Shown: positions 27,327 through 36,536, counted from the stretch's first letter. The stretch: DNA of 64,000 nucleotides from Stakelama portus (GCF_003171655.1 NZ_QFZL01000001.1:868001-932000); one strand, 5' to 3'. Numbers and translations are program-made. Notes: a model not told the origin generated them from the letters alone.

Positions 27327-29102
27327 ATGTCAATACGCCGCTTACCAGAACATCTTGTCAACCGGATCGCCGCCGGTGAAGTGGTCGAAAGACCGGCCAG
27401 CGCGCTCAAGGAGCTTGTCGAAAACGCGATCGACGCAGGCGCGAGTCGAATCGCAGTGCGGATCGCGGCTGGTGGCACCGACATGATCGAAGTCACCGAT
27501 GACGGGTGCGGCATGGACCGCGACGAAATGGCGCTGGCGCTCGAACGTCATGCCACGTCAAAGCTGCCCGACGACGCGATCGAAGCGGTCGAAACGCTCG
27601 GTTTTCGCGGCGAAGCGCTGCCCTCGATTGCCAGCGTCGCGCGGCTGACGCTGGAAAGCCGGGTGCGCGGCAGCGACGGCTGGGCGCGCGTGGTCGACAA
27701 TGGCGAACTGGTCGAGGAAGGCCCCGCCGCGCTGCCGCCCGGAACGCGCGTCCGGGTCGAGCAACTATTCGCGCGCGTGCCCGCCCGGCGCAAATTCCTG
27801 CGTTCGGCGCGGGCGGAATATGCCGCATGCCTCGACACCGTGCGGCGGCTGGCGATGGCGCGGCCCGATATCGGCTTTTCGCTCGAACATGACGGGCGGC
27901 GTACGCTGTCGGTGCAGCCCGACGAGAGCCGCCCGGATCGCGTCGCCGCGCTCACCGACCGGGCGCTGATCGAAAACAGTGTTTCCATCGATTTCGAACG
28001 CGAAGGGCTGGTGCTGGGCGGAGTTGCCGGTCTGCCGACCTTCAATCGCGGCATTGCCGATCACCAATATCTGTTCGTCAACGGCCGTCCGGTGAAGGAC
28101 CGGCTGCTCACCGGCGCGGTGCGCGGCGCCTATGCCGAGATGCTGGCGCGCGACCGGCATCCGGTGGTTGCGCTGTTCCTCGATGTTCCGACCGATGTGG
28201 TCGACGTCAATGTCCATCCCGCCAAGACCGAGGTACGGTTTCGCGATCCGCAACTGGTGCGCGGGATGATCGTCAGCGGGCTGCGCCGCGCGCTCGACGC
28301 CGCCGGCCATCGCAGCGTCCAGCGCCCCGATGATGCGGCGCTCGACATGTGGCAGCGCGATACGGTGGCGCCGCCACCCGATCCGACATTGTGGAATCGC
28401 GACGAAGCCCTGCCTGCGCATGCATTCTCATCGGTGCAGGACCGTCGCCCGAGCTTCATCGCTCCTCCCTTGCCGCAGGCGCGTGCGGAAATGGCGGCGG
28501 AGCCCGTGCCGCAGGCCGTGCAATATCCGATGGGCGTCGCGCGCGGACAGGTCGCCAAGACCTATATCGTCGCCGAGGCCGAGGACGGGCTGGTGATCGT
28601 CGATCAGCATGCCGCGCACGAACGGCTGGTGCTCGAACGCATGCGCCGGGCGATGGCCGATGGCGGTGTCGCGAGCCAGCGGCTGCTGATGCCCGAAGTG
28701 GTCGAGCTGGACGAACCCGCCTGCGACCGGCTGGAGGAGCGGGCAGGGGAACTCGCCGCGTTCGGGCTGGAGCTGGACCGGTTCGGGCCGCGCGCCGTGA
28801 TCGTGCGCGCCGTGCCGGCGGTGCTGGGCGGCGGCGATCCGGCAGGGCTGATCGCCGATCTGGCCGACGAACTGGCCGGATATGACGAGGCGCTGAGCCT
28901 GAAGGAGCGGATCGACCATGTCGCCGCGACGATGGCGTGCCATGGATCGGTGCGCGCGGGCCGCGTTCTGAGCGTCGCGGAAATGAACGCACTGCTCCGC
29001 GAGATGGAAGTGACGCCGCATTCGGGCCAGTGCAATCATGGCCGCCCGACCTGGGTGAAGCTGGCGCATGGCGACATCGAGAAGCTGTTCGGGCGCAAAT
29101 GA
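27327..29102 (+). CDS. mutL: DNA mismatch repair protein MutL (endonuclease type)
   Basis: A 591-aa protein. The GHKL ATPase domain shows ELVENAIDAGA, DDGCGMDRDEM and TLGFRGEALPSIASV. The C-terminal domain carries DQHAAHERLVLE, the DQHA(X)2E(X)4E nickase motif, together with MACHGSVRAG and QCNHGRPT, so this MutL should nick the daughter strand as expected in bacteria without MutH. The start at 27327 fits the conserved N-terminus SIRRLPEHLVNRIAAGEVVE. Confidence 0.96.
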   Translation: MSIRRLPEHLVNRIAAGEVVERPASALKELVENAIDAGASRIAVRIAAGGTDMIEVTDDGCGMDRDEMALALERHATSKLPDDAIEAVETLGFRGEALPSIASVARLTLESRVRGSDGWARVVDNGELVEEGPAALPPGTRVRVEQLFARVPARRKFLRSARAEYAACLDTVRRLAMARPDIGFSLEHDGRRTLSVQPDESRPDRVAALTDRALIENSVSIDFEREGLVLGGVAGLPTFNRGIADHQYLFVNGRPVKDRLLTGAVRGAYAEMLARDRHPVVALFLDVPTDVVDVNVHPAKTEVRFRDPQLVRGMIVSGLRRALDAAGHRSVQRPDDAALDMWQRDTVAPPPDPTLWNRDEALPAHAFSSVQDRRPSFIAPPLPQARAEMAAEPVPQAVQYPMGVARGQVAKTYIVAEAEDGLVIVDQHAAHERLVLERMRRAMADGGVASQRLLMPEVVELDEPACDRLEERAGELAAFGLELDRFGPRAVIVRAVPAVLGGGDPAGLIADLADELAGYDEALSLKERIDHVAATMACHGSVRAGRVLSVAEMNALLREMEVTPHSGQCNHGRPTWVKLAHGDIEKLFGRK

Positions 29103-29161
29103 CCGACAACGGCGAAAGCTAACCGCTCTTGTAAATTGTCGATGCCGCAGTGACGGCATAG

Positions 29162-29332
29162 CCCGATGGCGGCACGCTGGCGTTCAATGTCGGGCCGGGC
29201 TGCTGGGATGTGATGGCCGGAGCGGACGGATATTGCGGCGCGAATGGCTGTAGCTGGAAACAGAAGAATGTTCGCGTGACGATCGCGTCGGGCCGGACGC
29301 AATCGGTCACGTTCGGACCTGCGCCCGACTAA
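29162..29332 (+). pseudogene. Remnant of a secreted/beta-domain protein C-terminus
   Basis: After an in-frame TAG (29159-29161) a frame stays open to TAA at 29330-29332 and reads like a real protein end (GGTLAFNVGPGCWDVMAGAD, then YCGANGCSWKQKNVRVTIAS). It has no good start or ribosome-binding site. Probably a decayed tail of a cysteine-containing extracellular domain; family unknown. Confidence 0.35.
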
Positions 29333-29426
29333 ATTTACCGTTGGCGCGATTGCGTGTTCATCTGCGCGAAACCTTTTGCCCTGGCCGCGGGTTTAACCCC
29401 GCGAACAGGAAGGAAAACATTTCGCC

Positions 29427-29504
29427 ATGAACAAGATTATGCCCGTGCTGCTGGCGCTTGTGCCGCTGGTGGCCGTAGTGGGGGCCTGCGTAGCCTGTCC
29501 CTGA
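29427..29504 (+). CDS. Very small lipoprotein-like peptide (25 aa)
   Basis: ATG 29427 with an upstream AGGAAGGAAAAC site encodes MNKIMPVLLALVPLVAVVGA followed by CVACP and a stop. The Lys-then-hydrophobic-then-Cys layout resembles a lipoprotein signal peptide ending almost at its lipobox cysteine, like entericidin-type small lipoproteins but shorter. A hairpin terminator follows 43 bp after the stop, supporting a real transcription unit. Confidence 0.5.
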   Translation: MNKIMPVLLALVPLVAVVGACVACP

Positions 29505-29547
29505 TATGCGCATGAACCGCACTCCGGTCCGGAGCGCGAGTTTTCAG

Positions 29548-29575
29548 GGCCGTCGGCATCACCGGCGGCCTTTTT
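29548..29575 (+). terminator. Rho-independent terminator after the 25-aa peptide gene
   Basis: Stem GGCCGTCGG / CCGGCGGCC (one wobble pair), loop CATCA, then TTTTT on the plus strand. Confidence 0.75.
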
Positions 29576-29582
29576 GCTGCCG

Positions 29583-30719
29583 CTAGCCCAGAATGATCCG
29601 GGCATATTCCCCGACCGGCCGACGCAACAGCGTCGTGTTGACGAAAAATGCGATATTGCCGTCGGCAAAACGGCCGATCCGCACGCCCGCCGCGCGCCCG
29701 CGTTCGAACGCCGCTTCGCCGAGCGCCGGATCCGCTTCGAGCCGATAGATGTTCGAGGCATTGGGGTTGGGTGTCACCCGGACCTTGCCCGAAGCTTCGA
29801 GTATGGCGAACAGCGATTGCGCGGTGCGATGCGCCTCGGCAATCTGTGCAGGGAAGGTTTCGAGCGCGTCGAGCGCGAGCAGCGCGCTGCCCCAGCCCTG
29901 ATAGATCAGCCCGCCGAACAAATGACGCCATTCGCGCGCCTGTTCGATCGTCGCGCGATCGCCGGCGAGCACCGCCCCGAACGGCGCGCCGAGATATTTG
30001 TAAAGTGACACATAGACCGTGTCGAAAAGCGCGGAATAGCTGGCCAGATCGAACGATGGCGGCGCAAGCAGGATGCGCGCGCCATCGAGATGCAGCCGCG
30101 CGCCATGTTCGCGTGACAGCGCGGCAATCTGGCGCATCCTATCGATCGGGACCATTTCGCCGCGCGCACGGCGGACCGGGCTTTCGATCGAGACCGCGCC
30201 GATTTTTAGCGGATAGGGGCCATTCTCAGCCTGGTCGAACGCAGCAGCGAATTCGTCGAGCGTCGGAGTCGCCTTGCCCGGCGCCAGCGGAACCAGGTTG
30301 ATGCTCGACATGCGCTGCGCCGCATCGCTTTCGTCGCGATAGACATGGCTGTCCTGCTGTACGATCGCGCGGGGATGGTCGCCCGCCAGCACGCGGATCG
30401 CGACCTGATTGGCCATGGTGCCGGTCGGGAAAAAGGCGCAATCCTCCTTACCCAACAGCGTCGCGAATGCGGTTTCGAGTTGGGTGACCGCGCCTTCGTG
30501 GAGATAGCCGTCGAGCACATCGCCGCGCGTGCGGACAAGCTCGGCCAGCCGGGTGGCCGTCGCACCGGCATCGGGCGGGGCGGAATCGCCGACCAGCCAG
30601 ACGCTGTTTTCGTCGACGGGCGGAAAAGCGGGTCCGCCATCCTGGCGCGCCCATGCCGGAAGCGCCGGCAGCGCCAGCGACGCCATGGCATATTGCATCA
30701 ATCTGCGTCGCGCGATCAT
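29583..30719 (-). CDS. Threonine aldolase-family PLP enzyme with Tat signal peptide
   Basis: A 378-aa fold-type I PLP enzyme of the beta-eliminating lyase/threonine aldolase family, which cleaves L-threonine or related beta-hydroxy amino acids to glycine and an aldehyde. Seen: LHEGAVTQLETAFA, FFPTGTMANQVAI, HLDGARI (PLP aspartate) and the PLP lysine in VSLYKYLGAPFGAVLAG. The N-terminus MIARRRLMQYAMASLALPAL then PAWA is a twin-arginine signal peptide ending at AWA, so the enzyme is probably exported folded with its cofactor, which is unusual for this normally cytoplasmic family. ATG 30719 has a strong GGAGG upstream. Confidence 0.88.
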   Translation of the reverse strand: MIARRRLMQYAMASLALPALPAWARQDGGPAFPPVDENSVWLVGDSAPPDAGATATRLAELVRTRGDVLDGYLHEGAVTQLETAFATLLGKEDCAFFPTGTMANQVAIRVLAGDHPRAIVQQDSHVYRDESDAAQRMSSINLVPLAPGKATPTLDEFAAAFDQAENGPYPLKIGAVSIESPVRRARGEMVPIDRMRQIAALSREHGARLHLDGARILLAPPSFDLASYSALFDTVYVSLYKYLGAPFGAVLAGDRATIEQAREWRHLFGGLIYQGWGSALLALDALETFPAQIAEAHRTAQSLFAILEASGKVRVTPNPNASNIYRLEADPALGEAAFERGRAAGVRIGRFADGNIAFFVNTTLLRRPVGEYARIILG

Positions 30720-30780
30720 CCGAACCTCCGCCATTGGTTGCGGAACGCGTAACAGGCGAAACGCCACCGCCAAAGCAAAA

Positions 30781-30812
30781 GGGCCGCCCGGAAATCCGGA
30801 CGGCCCGTTTTT
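30781..30812 (-). terminator. Terminator of the rpsF-rpsR-rplI operon
   Basis: A stem of about 11 bp with one mismatch (GGGCCGCCCGG / CCGGACGGCCC) around AAAT lies between 30781 and 30806. On the minus strand it is followed by TTTTG; on the plus strand by GTTTTTC, so it could work both ways. Confidence 0.75.
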
Positions 30813-30830
30813 CTTGCAATCGGCAGACGA

Positions 30831-31445
30831 TCAGCCTTCGCTGGTTTCGCCTTCTTCCGAAGCTTCTTCGGTCGCTTCGGGAGCGATCTCGCCGACTTCG
30901 AGGTTCGGGTCGCGATCTTCGGTGAAGCCCGCTTCCTCGCGGTTTTCCTCGAACATCTGCGCCATCACGTCGACGCCCTGCGCCTGCATTTCGGCTTCTT
31001 CCGGCGAACGGGCGACATTGGCCGTCACCGTCACCGAAACTTCCGGGTGCAGCGCAACGCGCACTTCGTGCACGCCGAGCGTCTTGATCGGACGGGCGAG
31101 AACGACCTGCGACTTGTGGACCTTGTGACCCGCTTCGCTGAGAGCATCAACGATATCGCGAACCGCGACCGATCCATAGAGTTGGCCGGTGTTCGACGAC
31201 TGACGGATCAGGGTAACCTGAGCGCCGTCGATCGAACCGGCTTCCTTCTCCGCGTCGGTGCGCTTGGCGGCATTTTCCGCCTCGATACGCTCACGATTGG
31301 CTTCGAAAACCTTGCGGTTCGCTTCGTTGGCGCGCAGCGCCTTCTTGCGCGGCAGCAGGAAATTGCGTGCGAAACCGTCCTTGACGGTGACCACGTCGCC
31401 GATGGCGCCGAGCTTTTCGACGCGTTCGAGCAGAATGACTTGCAT
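30831..31445 (-). CDS. rplI: 50S ribosomal protein L9
   Basis: A 204-aa protein. The N-terminal domain MQVILLERVEKLGAIGDVV and KDGFARNFLLPRKKALRA are canonical for L9. The usual length is about 150 aa; this one has an extra acidic C-terminal tail of roughly 45 residues (EVGEIAPEATEEASEEGETS). Third gene of the rpsF-rpsR-rplI operon, 12 bp after rpsR. Confidence 0.96.
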   Translation of the reverse strand: MQVILLERVEKLGAIGDVVTVKDGFARNFLLPRKKALRANEANRKVFEANRERIEAENAAKRTDAEKEAGSIDGAQVTLIRQSSNTGQLYGSVAVRDIVDALSEAGHKVHKSQVVLARPIKTLGVHEVRVALHPEVSVTVTANVARSPEEAEMQAQGVDVMAQMFEENREEAGFTEDRDPNLEVGEIAPEATEEASEEGETSEG

Positions 31446-31457
31446 GGGTTCCGCTCC

Positions 31458-31682
31458 TTACTTCACGATGTAGGGCAGCAGGCCCAGATGACGCGCGCGC
31501 TTGATGGCCTGGGCCAGTTCGCGCTGCTTCTTGGCGCTCACCGAAGTGATGCGCGACGGAACGATCTTGCCGCGTTCAGAGACGAAGCCCTGAAGCAGAC
31601 GAACGTCCTTGTAATCGATCTTGGGAGCATCCTTGCCCGAGAAGGGGCAGCTCTTGCGGCGGCGGAAAAACGGACGTGCCAT
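31458..31682 (-). CDS. rpsR: 30S ribosomal protein S18
   Basis: A 74-aa protein: [20 protein letters not shown] and [20 protein letters not shown] followed by ARHLGLLPY, the S18 signature that binds S6 and 16S rRNA. It lies 13 bp after rpsF in the conserved S6-S18-L9 operon. Confidence 0.97.
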   Translation of the reverse strand: MARPFFRRRKSCPFSGKDAPKIDYKDVRLLQGFVSERGKIVPSRITSVSAKKQRELAQAIKRARHLGLLPYIVK

Positions 31683-31695
31683 TGCGTGCTACTCC

Positions 31696-32082
31696 TCAGT
31701 TATCGTCGTTGCTGTTGTCGCGGTCACGGCCACGGCCGCCTCCGCCACGACGATCCCGATCGCCCTTGCGCATCATCACCGACGGACCCTGTTCGAGTTC
31801 GTCGACGCGGATGGTCATGTAGCGGATCACGTCTTCGTTGATCGCGGTCTGGCGCTCGAGCTCGGCGACGAGGGTCGGCGGACCGTCGATTTCGAGCATC
31901 ACATAATGCGCCTTGCGATTCTTCTGGATGCGATAGGCGAGGCTGCGCAGGCCCCAGGTCTCGGTCTTGACGACCTTGCCTTCGTTATCCTCGATGATCT
32001 TGGTGGCGGCTTCCGCCAGTGCGTCCACTTGCGCCTGTGCCAGATCCTGGCGCGCAAGGAACACGTGCTCGTAAAGAGCCAT
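31696..32082 (-). CDS. rpsF: 30S ribosomal protein S6
   Basis: A 128-aa protein with the S6 core [20 protein letters not shown] and [19 protein letters not shown]. The C-terminus is a charged Gly/Arg/Asp-rich extension ([20 protein letters not shown]), common in alphaproteobacterial S6. First gene of the operon; its promoter should lie in 32083-32246. Confidence 0.96.
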   Translation of the reverse strand: MALYEHVFLARQDLAQAQVDALAEAATKIIEDNEGKVVKTETWGLRSLAYRIQKNRKAHYVMLEIDGPPTLVAELERQTAINEDVIRYMTIRVDELEQGPSVMMRKGDRDRRGGGGRGRDRDNSNDDN

Positions 32083-32246
32083 GTATATCTCACTTCTGTT
32101 GGCCGATCGCTGACGCCGCCCCTTGCGAACGCCCCTCCGGCTATCGTCTCAAAATGACACAGGATCCGAAAACGGCGACGTCTGCGGATCGAGTGAAGGC
32201 GCGCGCTTACTGCCGAACGCAGCGCAATGCAAGCCGAATGGCCGAA

Positions 32247-33191
32247 TCAGGCCGGCGGCTGCACTGCCGGATCGCCCTGGCGCGGGATCAGCATCGCGCC
32301 CAGATCGTCCTGTCCGCCGGTTTCGGAGGGCGGCGGTTGCGGGGCGGGGTGGACGATCGCGCGGCAATAGCCGGGCATGGTCCAGAATTCGATGCAGCTG
32401 ATCGCGCCATGATCGACATCGGCCCGTGCCCAGCCATTGCCGCCGCCCTTCAGCGCGAATTCGCCATAGATCTGATAGCGGCCGTCGCGTTCGCGGCCGC
32501 GATCGATCGCGGTCAGGCTTCCCGGGACATATTCGTCATATTGCCAGCTGAACGCGTCGAGTGCGATTGCGGCTTCGAACCGGTCCTCGATCGGACCGTT
32601 TCCGGCCAGCCGCGCCTCGAGCGTTTCGATTCGCCACCGCCGCTGAATCGCTTCGCGGCGGCGGCGTTCGCGCTCGGCATAGTTGATCGTGCGCGTGCCG
32701 ACGGTTTCGAACGCCAGATGCACCTGAATCGCGGCATTGGGCACGCTTTCCACGCTGCCCATAAAGCCCTGGCTGTCGCAACGTCCCGACCAGACCGAAC
32801 CATCAGCAATATCGAACAGTCGGCATTCGGCGCCCAGACGGCGACCGACCAGCTGGCTTTCGCGTAACCCACCGGTGCCGCGAAATTCGCCGCGCACGAC
32901 CGAGCCTTCGAATTCCAGCGTTACTTCCAGGCTTCCGCCGACCGGATCGGGGCAGCCCTGATCGGGGCGGGGGCAATCGGTATTGCGGCGGCGCTGTTCG
33001 TTACCGGTGCTGCGCAGCACCGAAATTTCGCCGCTGTGATTGCCGAAATAGCGGACCTTTCCTTCGAAATCGGGAGGAAGAACCTCGCCCGGCTGGCTGA
33101 TCGGAATGCCGATCGGCTGAACCTGTTGGGCCTGAGCGACCGGGACCAGTATCGTGAACGCAAGAACTACGCTGAGCGTATGCCGGATCAT
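32247..33191 (-). CDS. Secreted protein of unknown function
   Basis: A 314-aa protein with a clear signal peptide (MIRHTLSVVLAFTILVPVAQ then AQ). The mature part has four-cysteine spacing (NTDCPRPDQGCPD, GAECRL, SGRCDS) and SLEVTLEFEGSVVRGEFRGT, suggesting a beta-rich lipocalin-like first half, then an Arg-rich helix (ERERRRREAIQRRWRIETLE) and a C-terminal WARADVDHGAISCIEFW segment. No family recognised. Confidence 0.78.
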   Translation of the reverse strand: MIRHTLSVVLAFTILVPVAQAQQVQPIGIPISQPGEVLPPDFEGKVRYFGNHSGEISVLRSTGNEQRRRNTDCPRPDQGCPDPVGGSLEVTLEFEGSVVRGEFRGTGGLRESQLVGRRLGAECRLFDIADGSVWSGRCDSQGFMGSVESVPNAAIQVHLAFETVGTRTINYAERERRRREAIQRRWRIETLEARLAGNGPIEDRFEAAIALDAFSWQYDEYVPGSLTAIDRGRERDGRYQIYGEFALKGGGNGWARADVDHGAISCIEFWTMPGYCRAIVHPAPQPPPSETGGQDDLGAMLIPRQGDPAVQPPA

Positions 33192-33254
33192 CGCAACGTC
33201 CTCCCAGGAAGGGCGTTAACCATAACACTGGTGTCACGATGCTCCAACAAGCAA

Positions 33255-33280
33255 GCGGCGGAGCCTTTCGGCCCCGCCGC
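33255..33280 (-). terminator. Hairpin downstream of the RcnB-like gene
   Basis: On the minus strand GCGGCGGGGCC-GAAA-GGCTCCGCCGC makes an 11-bp stem (one wobble) with a GAAA tetraloop, followed by TTGCTTGTT. It probably terminates the gene ending at 33327. Confidence 0.65.
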
Positions 33281-33326
33281 AGGAGGATCGCGCCCGGCGG
33301 AGGAGGAGGCGGCGGGCGCGACGCGA

Positions 33327-33743
33327 TCAACGGAGCGCGTTCGCCACTATCGCGGCGATAATCCCGGTAGTGACGGCAACCAGTACGGCATCATCGCCCG
33401 AGCGTACCCAGTGATAGCCGCGCGGCGCCGCATTGAGCCGATAGCTGGCCGGGGTTCCGATCACGCGATAATTGCGGGCATAGCGCTGATCGAAATGCTG
33501 GCCGCGCTGCCAGCCGCGGTTCTGAACGCCGTTGCGGCGATCGTCGCGCTGAGTCGTGCGATGCGTGTTGCGGTCGGCGCGATTGTTCTGCTCGTAGCGA
33601 TGATTGCCGCGATGATCCGACCGATCATTGTTGCGGTTGTCGTGCTGAGTCGCAGCGGGCCGATGCGTATCGCCCTGCGTAGCGGCCATTACGGGAGTGG
33701 CCAGCATCGAAGCGGCGACGGCGGCGGCGATACTCTTCTTCAT
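33327..33743 (-). CDS. RcnB-family periplasmic protein
   Basis: A 138-aa protein. Signal peptide MKKSIAAAVAASMLATPVMA; then a His/Asn/Arg/Asp-rich low-complexity stretch (about residues 22-75); then the RcnB core YRVIGTPASYRLNAAPRGYH and WVRSGDDAVLVAVTTGIIAA. RcnB proteins help nickel/cobalt homeostasis in E. coli; alphaproteobacterial relatives are often uncharacterised. The start at 33743 has GGAG upstream. Confidence 0.82.
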   Translation of the reverse strand: MKKSIAAAVAASMLATPVMAATQGDTHRPAATQHDNRNNDRSDHRGNHRYEQNNRADRNTHRTTQRDDRRNGVQNRGWQRGQHFDQRYARNYRVIGTPASYRLNAAPRGYHWVRSGDDAVLVAVTTGIIAAIVANALR

Positions 33744-33952
33744 GACCCGAACTCCATTCCTGCTTTTTCCAGACCGGCGCCGCAGTCGACGTCGAACTCC
33801 TGTCTGGGGGACAAGTGTGTCGCGCCTGTCCCGCAGGGCGGGAAAAAGAGTCGCAAAGTGTCGCAAGCGCGCGATTTTTCCGGCACAGCTTGCATCGGGC
33901 GACGGAACGGCTCTAAGCGCCCGGCGCTTCAGGGAAGCGAGGAGATATCGAC

Positions 33953-34888
33953 ATGCGCGCATTCATTTTCCCCGGACAGGGCAGCCAGGCCGTCGGCATG
34001 GGCACGGCGCTTGCCGCCGCGAGCGGTGTTGCGCGCGAAGTGTTCGAGGAAGTCGACGACGCACTGGGCGAGAAACTGTCGAAGATCATGGCCGAAGGGC
34101 CCGAAGAGACGCTGACGCTGACAGCCAACGCCCAGCCGGCGATCATGGCGAATGCGATCGCGGTGCTGCGCGTGCTTCAGCGCGAAGGCGGCATTTCGCT
34201 GGCCGACAAGGTCGATTTCGTCGCCGGGCACAGCCTGGGCGAATATAGCGCGCTGTGCGGGGCCGAGGCCTTTTCGCTGGCGCAGACCGCGAAGCTGCTC
34301 CGGCTGCGCGGCGAAGCGATGCAGGCGGCGGTGCCGGTCGGCGTCGGCGCGATGGCCGCGCTGCTCGGCGCTGACATCGAAAAGGCGAGCAGGATCGCCG
34401 AAGCTGCCGCAGAGGGGCAGGTCTGCACCGTCGCCAACGACAATGATCCGACCCAGGTCGTGATTTCCGGCCATCGCGAAGCGATCGAACGCGCAGTGGC
34501 GATGGCAAAGGATATGGGCGCCAAGCGCGGCCTGTTGCTGCCGGTATCGGCGCCGTTCCACTGTCCGTTGATGCAGCCCGCAGCCGATGCGATGCAGGCG
34601 GCGCTTGCCGCTGCGCAGATTCAGGCGCCGCTGGTGCCGGTATATGCCAATGTCACTGCCGCGCCGGTTGCCGATGTCGACACGATCCGCGCGCTGCTGG
34701 TCGAACAGGTTACCGGCATGGTCCGCTGGCGCGAATCGGTAGCGGCGATGGCCGAGGCCGGCGTTACCGAGTTTGTCGAACTGGGCGGCAAGGTGCTGAC
34801 CGGCATGGTAAAGCGCATTGCACCCGACGCGACCGCGACCAGCGTGGTTTCGATGGACGATATCGAGGCGCTGCTGAATTCGCTTTGA
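33953..34888 (+). CDS. fabD: Malonyl-CoA:ACP S-malonyltransferase FabD
   Basis: A 311-aa cytoplasmic enzyme that loads malonyl groups onto ACP for fatty acid synthesis. Seen: FPGQGSQAVGMG, active-site serine in GHSLGEYSAL, the QPAIMANAIA motif, and the catalytic His in APFHCPLM. GGAG precedes ATG 33953. First gene of the fabD-fabG-acpP-fabF cluster. Confidence 0.97.
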   Translation: MRAFIFPGQGSQAVGMGTALAAASGVAREVFEEVDDALGEKLSKIMAEGPEETLTLTANAQPAIMANAIAVLRVLQREGGISLADKVDFVAGHSLGEYSALCGAEAFSLAQTAKLLRLRGEAMQAAVPVGVGAMAALLGADIEKASRIAEAAAEGQVCTVANDNDPTQVVISGHREAIERAVAMAKDMGAKRGLLLPVSAPFHCPLMQPAADAMQAALAAAQIQAPLVPVYANVTAAPVADVDTIRALLVEQVTGMVRWRESVAAMAEAGVTEFVELGGKVLTGMVKRIAPDATATSVVSMDDIEALLNSL

Positions 34889-34910
34889 TCGGGATTTGAA
34901 GGAGACTTGC

Positions 34911-35648
34911 ATGTTTGATCTCACTGGAATGACGGCGCTGGTGACCGGCGCGAGCGGCGGGATCGGTTCGGCGATTGCCAAGGGGCTGGCGGCGCAGGGC
35001 GCGCGGCTGGCGCTTTCGGGTTCGAATGTCGAAAAGCTTGAGGCGTTCAAGGCGGAGCTTGGCGGCGATCATGTCGCACTGCCGTGCAATCTTTCCGATC
35101 CTGCCGCAGTCGATGCGTTGGTGCCGCAGGCTGTCGAAGCGCTCGGCAAGCTCGATATCCTGGTCAATAATGCCGGCGTGACGCGCGACAATCTGGCGAT
35201 GCGGATGAAGGACGATGAATGGGATCAGGTGATCCGCATCAACCTGGAGGCCGCGTTCCGACTGGTGCGCGCTGCCGCCAAGCCGATGATGAAGGCGCGG
35301 TTCGGGCGCATCATTTCGATCACGTCGGTGGTCGGCACGACGGGCAATCCGGGACAGGCCAATTATGCCGCGTCGAAGGCGGGTCTGGTCGGCATGTCGA
35401 AGGCGCTGGCGCAGGAGCTGGCCTCGCGCGGGATCACGGTCAATTGCGTCGCGCCGGGTTTCATCCGTTCGGCGATGACCGATGTCCTGCCAGACGCGCA
35501 GAAGGAAGCGCTGCTCACCAAAATCCCCGCCGGCAAGCTGGGCGAGGGTGAGGATATCGGCGGCGCAGTCGTCTATCTCGCCAGCCGCGAGGCGGGCTAT
35601 GTCACTGGCCAGACGCTGCATGTGAATGGCGGGATGGCGATGATCTGA
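34911..35648 (+). CDS. fabG: 3-oxoacyl-[ACP] reductase FabG
   Basis: A 245-aa short-chain dehydrogenase that reduces 3-ketoacyl-ACP with NADPH. Seen: TGASGGIGSAIAKGL (cofactor loop), NNAGVTRDNL, catalytic ITSVVG..YAASKAG (Ser-Tyr-Lys) and VAPGFI. ATG 34911 has GAAGGAG at ideal spacing, preferred over an upstream in-frame start at 34896. It follows fabD by 22 bp. Confidence 0.97.
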   Translation: MFDLTGMTALVTGASGGIGSAIAKGLAAQGARLALSGSNVEKLEAFKAELGGDHVALPCNLSDPAAVDALVPQAVEALGKLDILVNNAGVTRDNLAMRMKDDEWDQVIRINLEAAFRLVRAAAKPMMKARFGRIISITSVVGTTGNPGQANYAASKAGLVGMSKALAQELASRGITVNCVAPGFIRSAMTDVLPDAQKEALLTKIPAGKLGEGEDIGGAVVYLASREAGYVTGQTLHVNGGMAMI

Positions 35649-35761
35649 TCGCCGATAGCCACTTTCGGGCGCGACGGTCCGGCGCTAGAGAATAGCACTA
35701 TCGCCCTGAGAGCCGTGCAAGGTCGGGGCGCATGAATGACATTGTATTTCGGAGATTTTCG

Positions 35762-36379
35762 ATGCGTATCGCCACAACCCTGACCGGGTGCGCCAGTGCC
35801 GTTCTGATGCTCGCGACCACGGGCGCCGCGCTGGCCCAGGATGCCGGCACCGCGTCGCGCGAGGCATCCCGGCAGTCGCGTAATGACGGTCCGGTCAGCT
35901 GTATTGGCGGCGCGATTCCCCGTTCGGTGGATCGCGACGTGCTGGCAACGGTCGTCCTCAAGGGATTCCAGGCCGACAATAGCGACGAGCAGCGCGTGAT
36001 GGCCGCAATAGGCAACGCAGTGACGCGCTGCCGTGGGCGCTATGGCTGGGGCGACGCGCGTCAGGCAGCGGCTACCGCCTATTTCCGGGGCAGCACGATG
36101 CGCAGCAACGCCGCGTATCGCCTGCGCGATTACGGCGTTCGGTGGTGGCAGTTCGATGCCGCGCTTGCTGCCGTTCCCGAAGAGGATCGGCAGAAGCTGT
36201 TAAGCAGCGGTTCGATGAGCGGCGCGACGATGACGGCGGCCGCGCGTGCCCTGGAATCCGAAGGCGCCGCGTTCGGAACGCCGACGCCAGAACAGCTCGG
36301 TGTAATCGGCCCGGCGATCGCGCAGGGGCTCGCCGCAACGATGATCGTCGATAAGGCCAAGGCCGATTATAATCAGTGA
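35762..36379 (+). CDS. Secreted protein of unknown function
   Basis: A 205-aa protein with a signal peptide (MRIATTLTGCASAVLMLATT then GAALAQ). The mature part is helical (TVVLKGFQADNSDEQRVMAA; TRCRGRYGWGDARQAAATAY) and ends KAKADYNQ. Two cysteines (VSCIGG and TRCRG) could form a disulfide. CGGAG lies 7 nt before ATG 35762. Family not recognised; it sits inside the fab cluster between fabG and acpP. Confidence 0.75.
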   Translation: MRIATTLTGCASAVLMLATTGAALAQDAGTASREASRQSRNDGPVSCIGGAIPRSVDRDVLATVVLKGFQADNSDEQRVMAAIGNAVTRCRGRYGWGDARQAAATAYFRGSTMRSNAAYRLRDYGVRWWQFDAALAAVPEEDRQKLLSSGSMSGATMTAAARALESEGAAFGTPTPEQLGVIGPAIAQGLAATMIVDKAKADYNQ

Positions 36380-36536
36380 AAACCGCCAAATGCCGCGGGT
36401 TTCACAGAATTCAACGTGCGTTTTCACGCGTTCTCCATTCGTTTTGCACGTTCCGACACTTGCCAGCGCCCTGAGGGCGTTCTACGTGCGTTCATCGTAT
36501 TGAGACCCCAGAGCCATAGAGAGGAATACAGGGATC

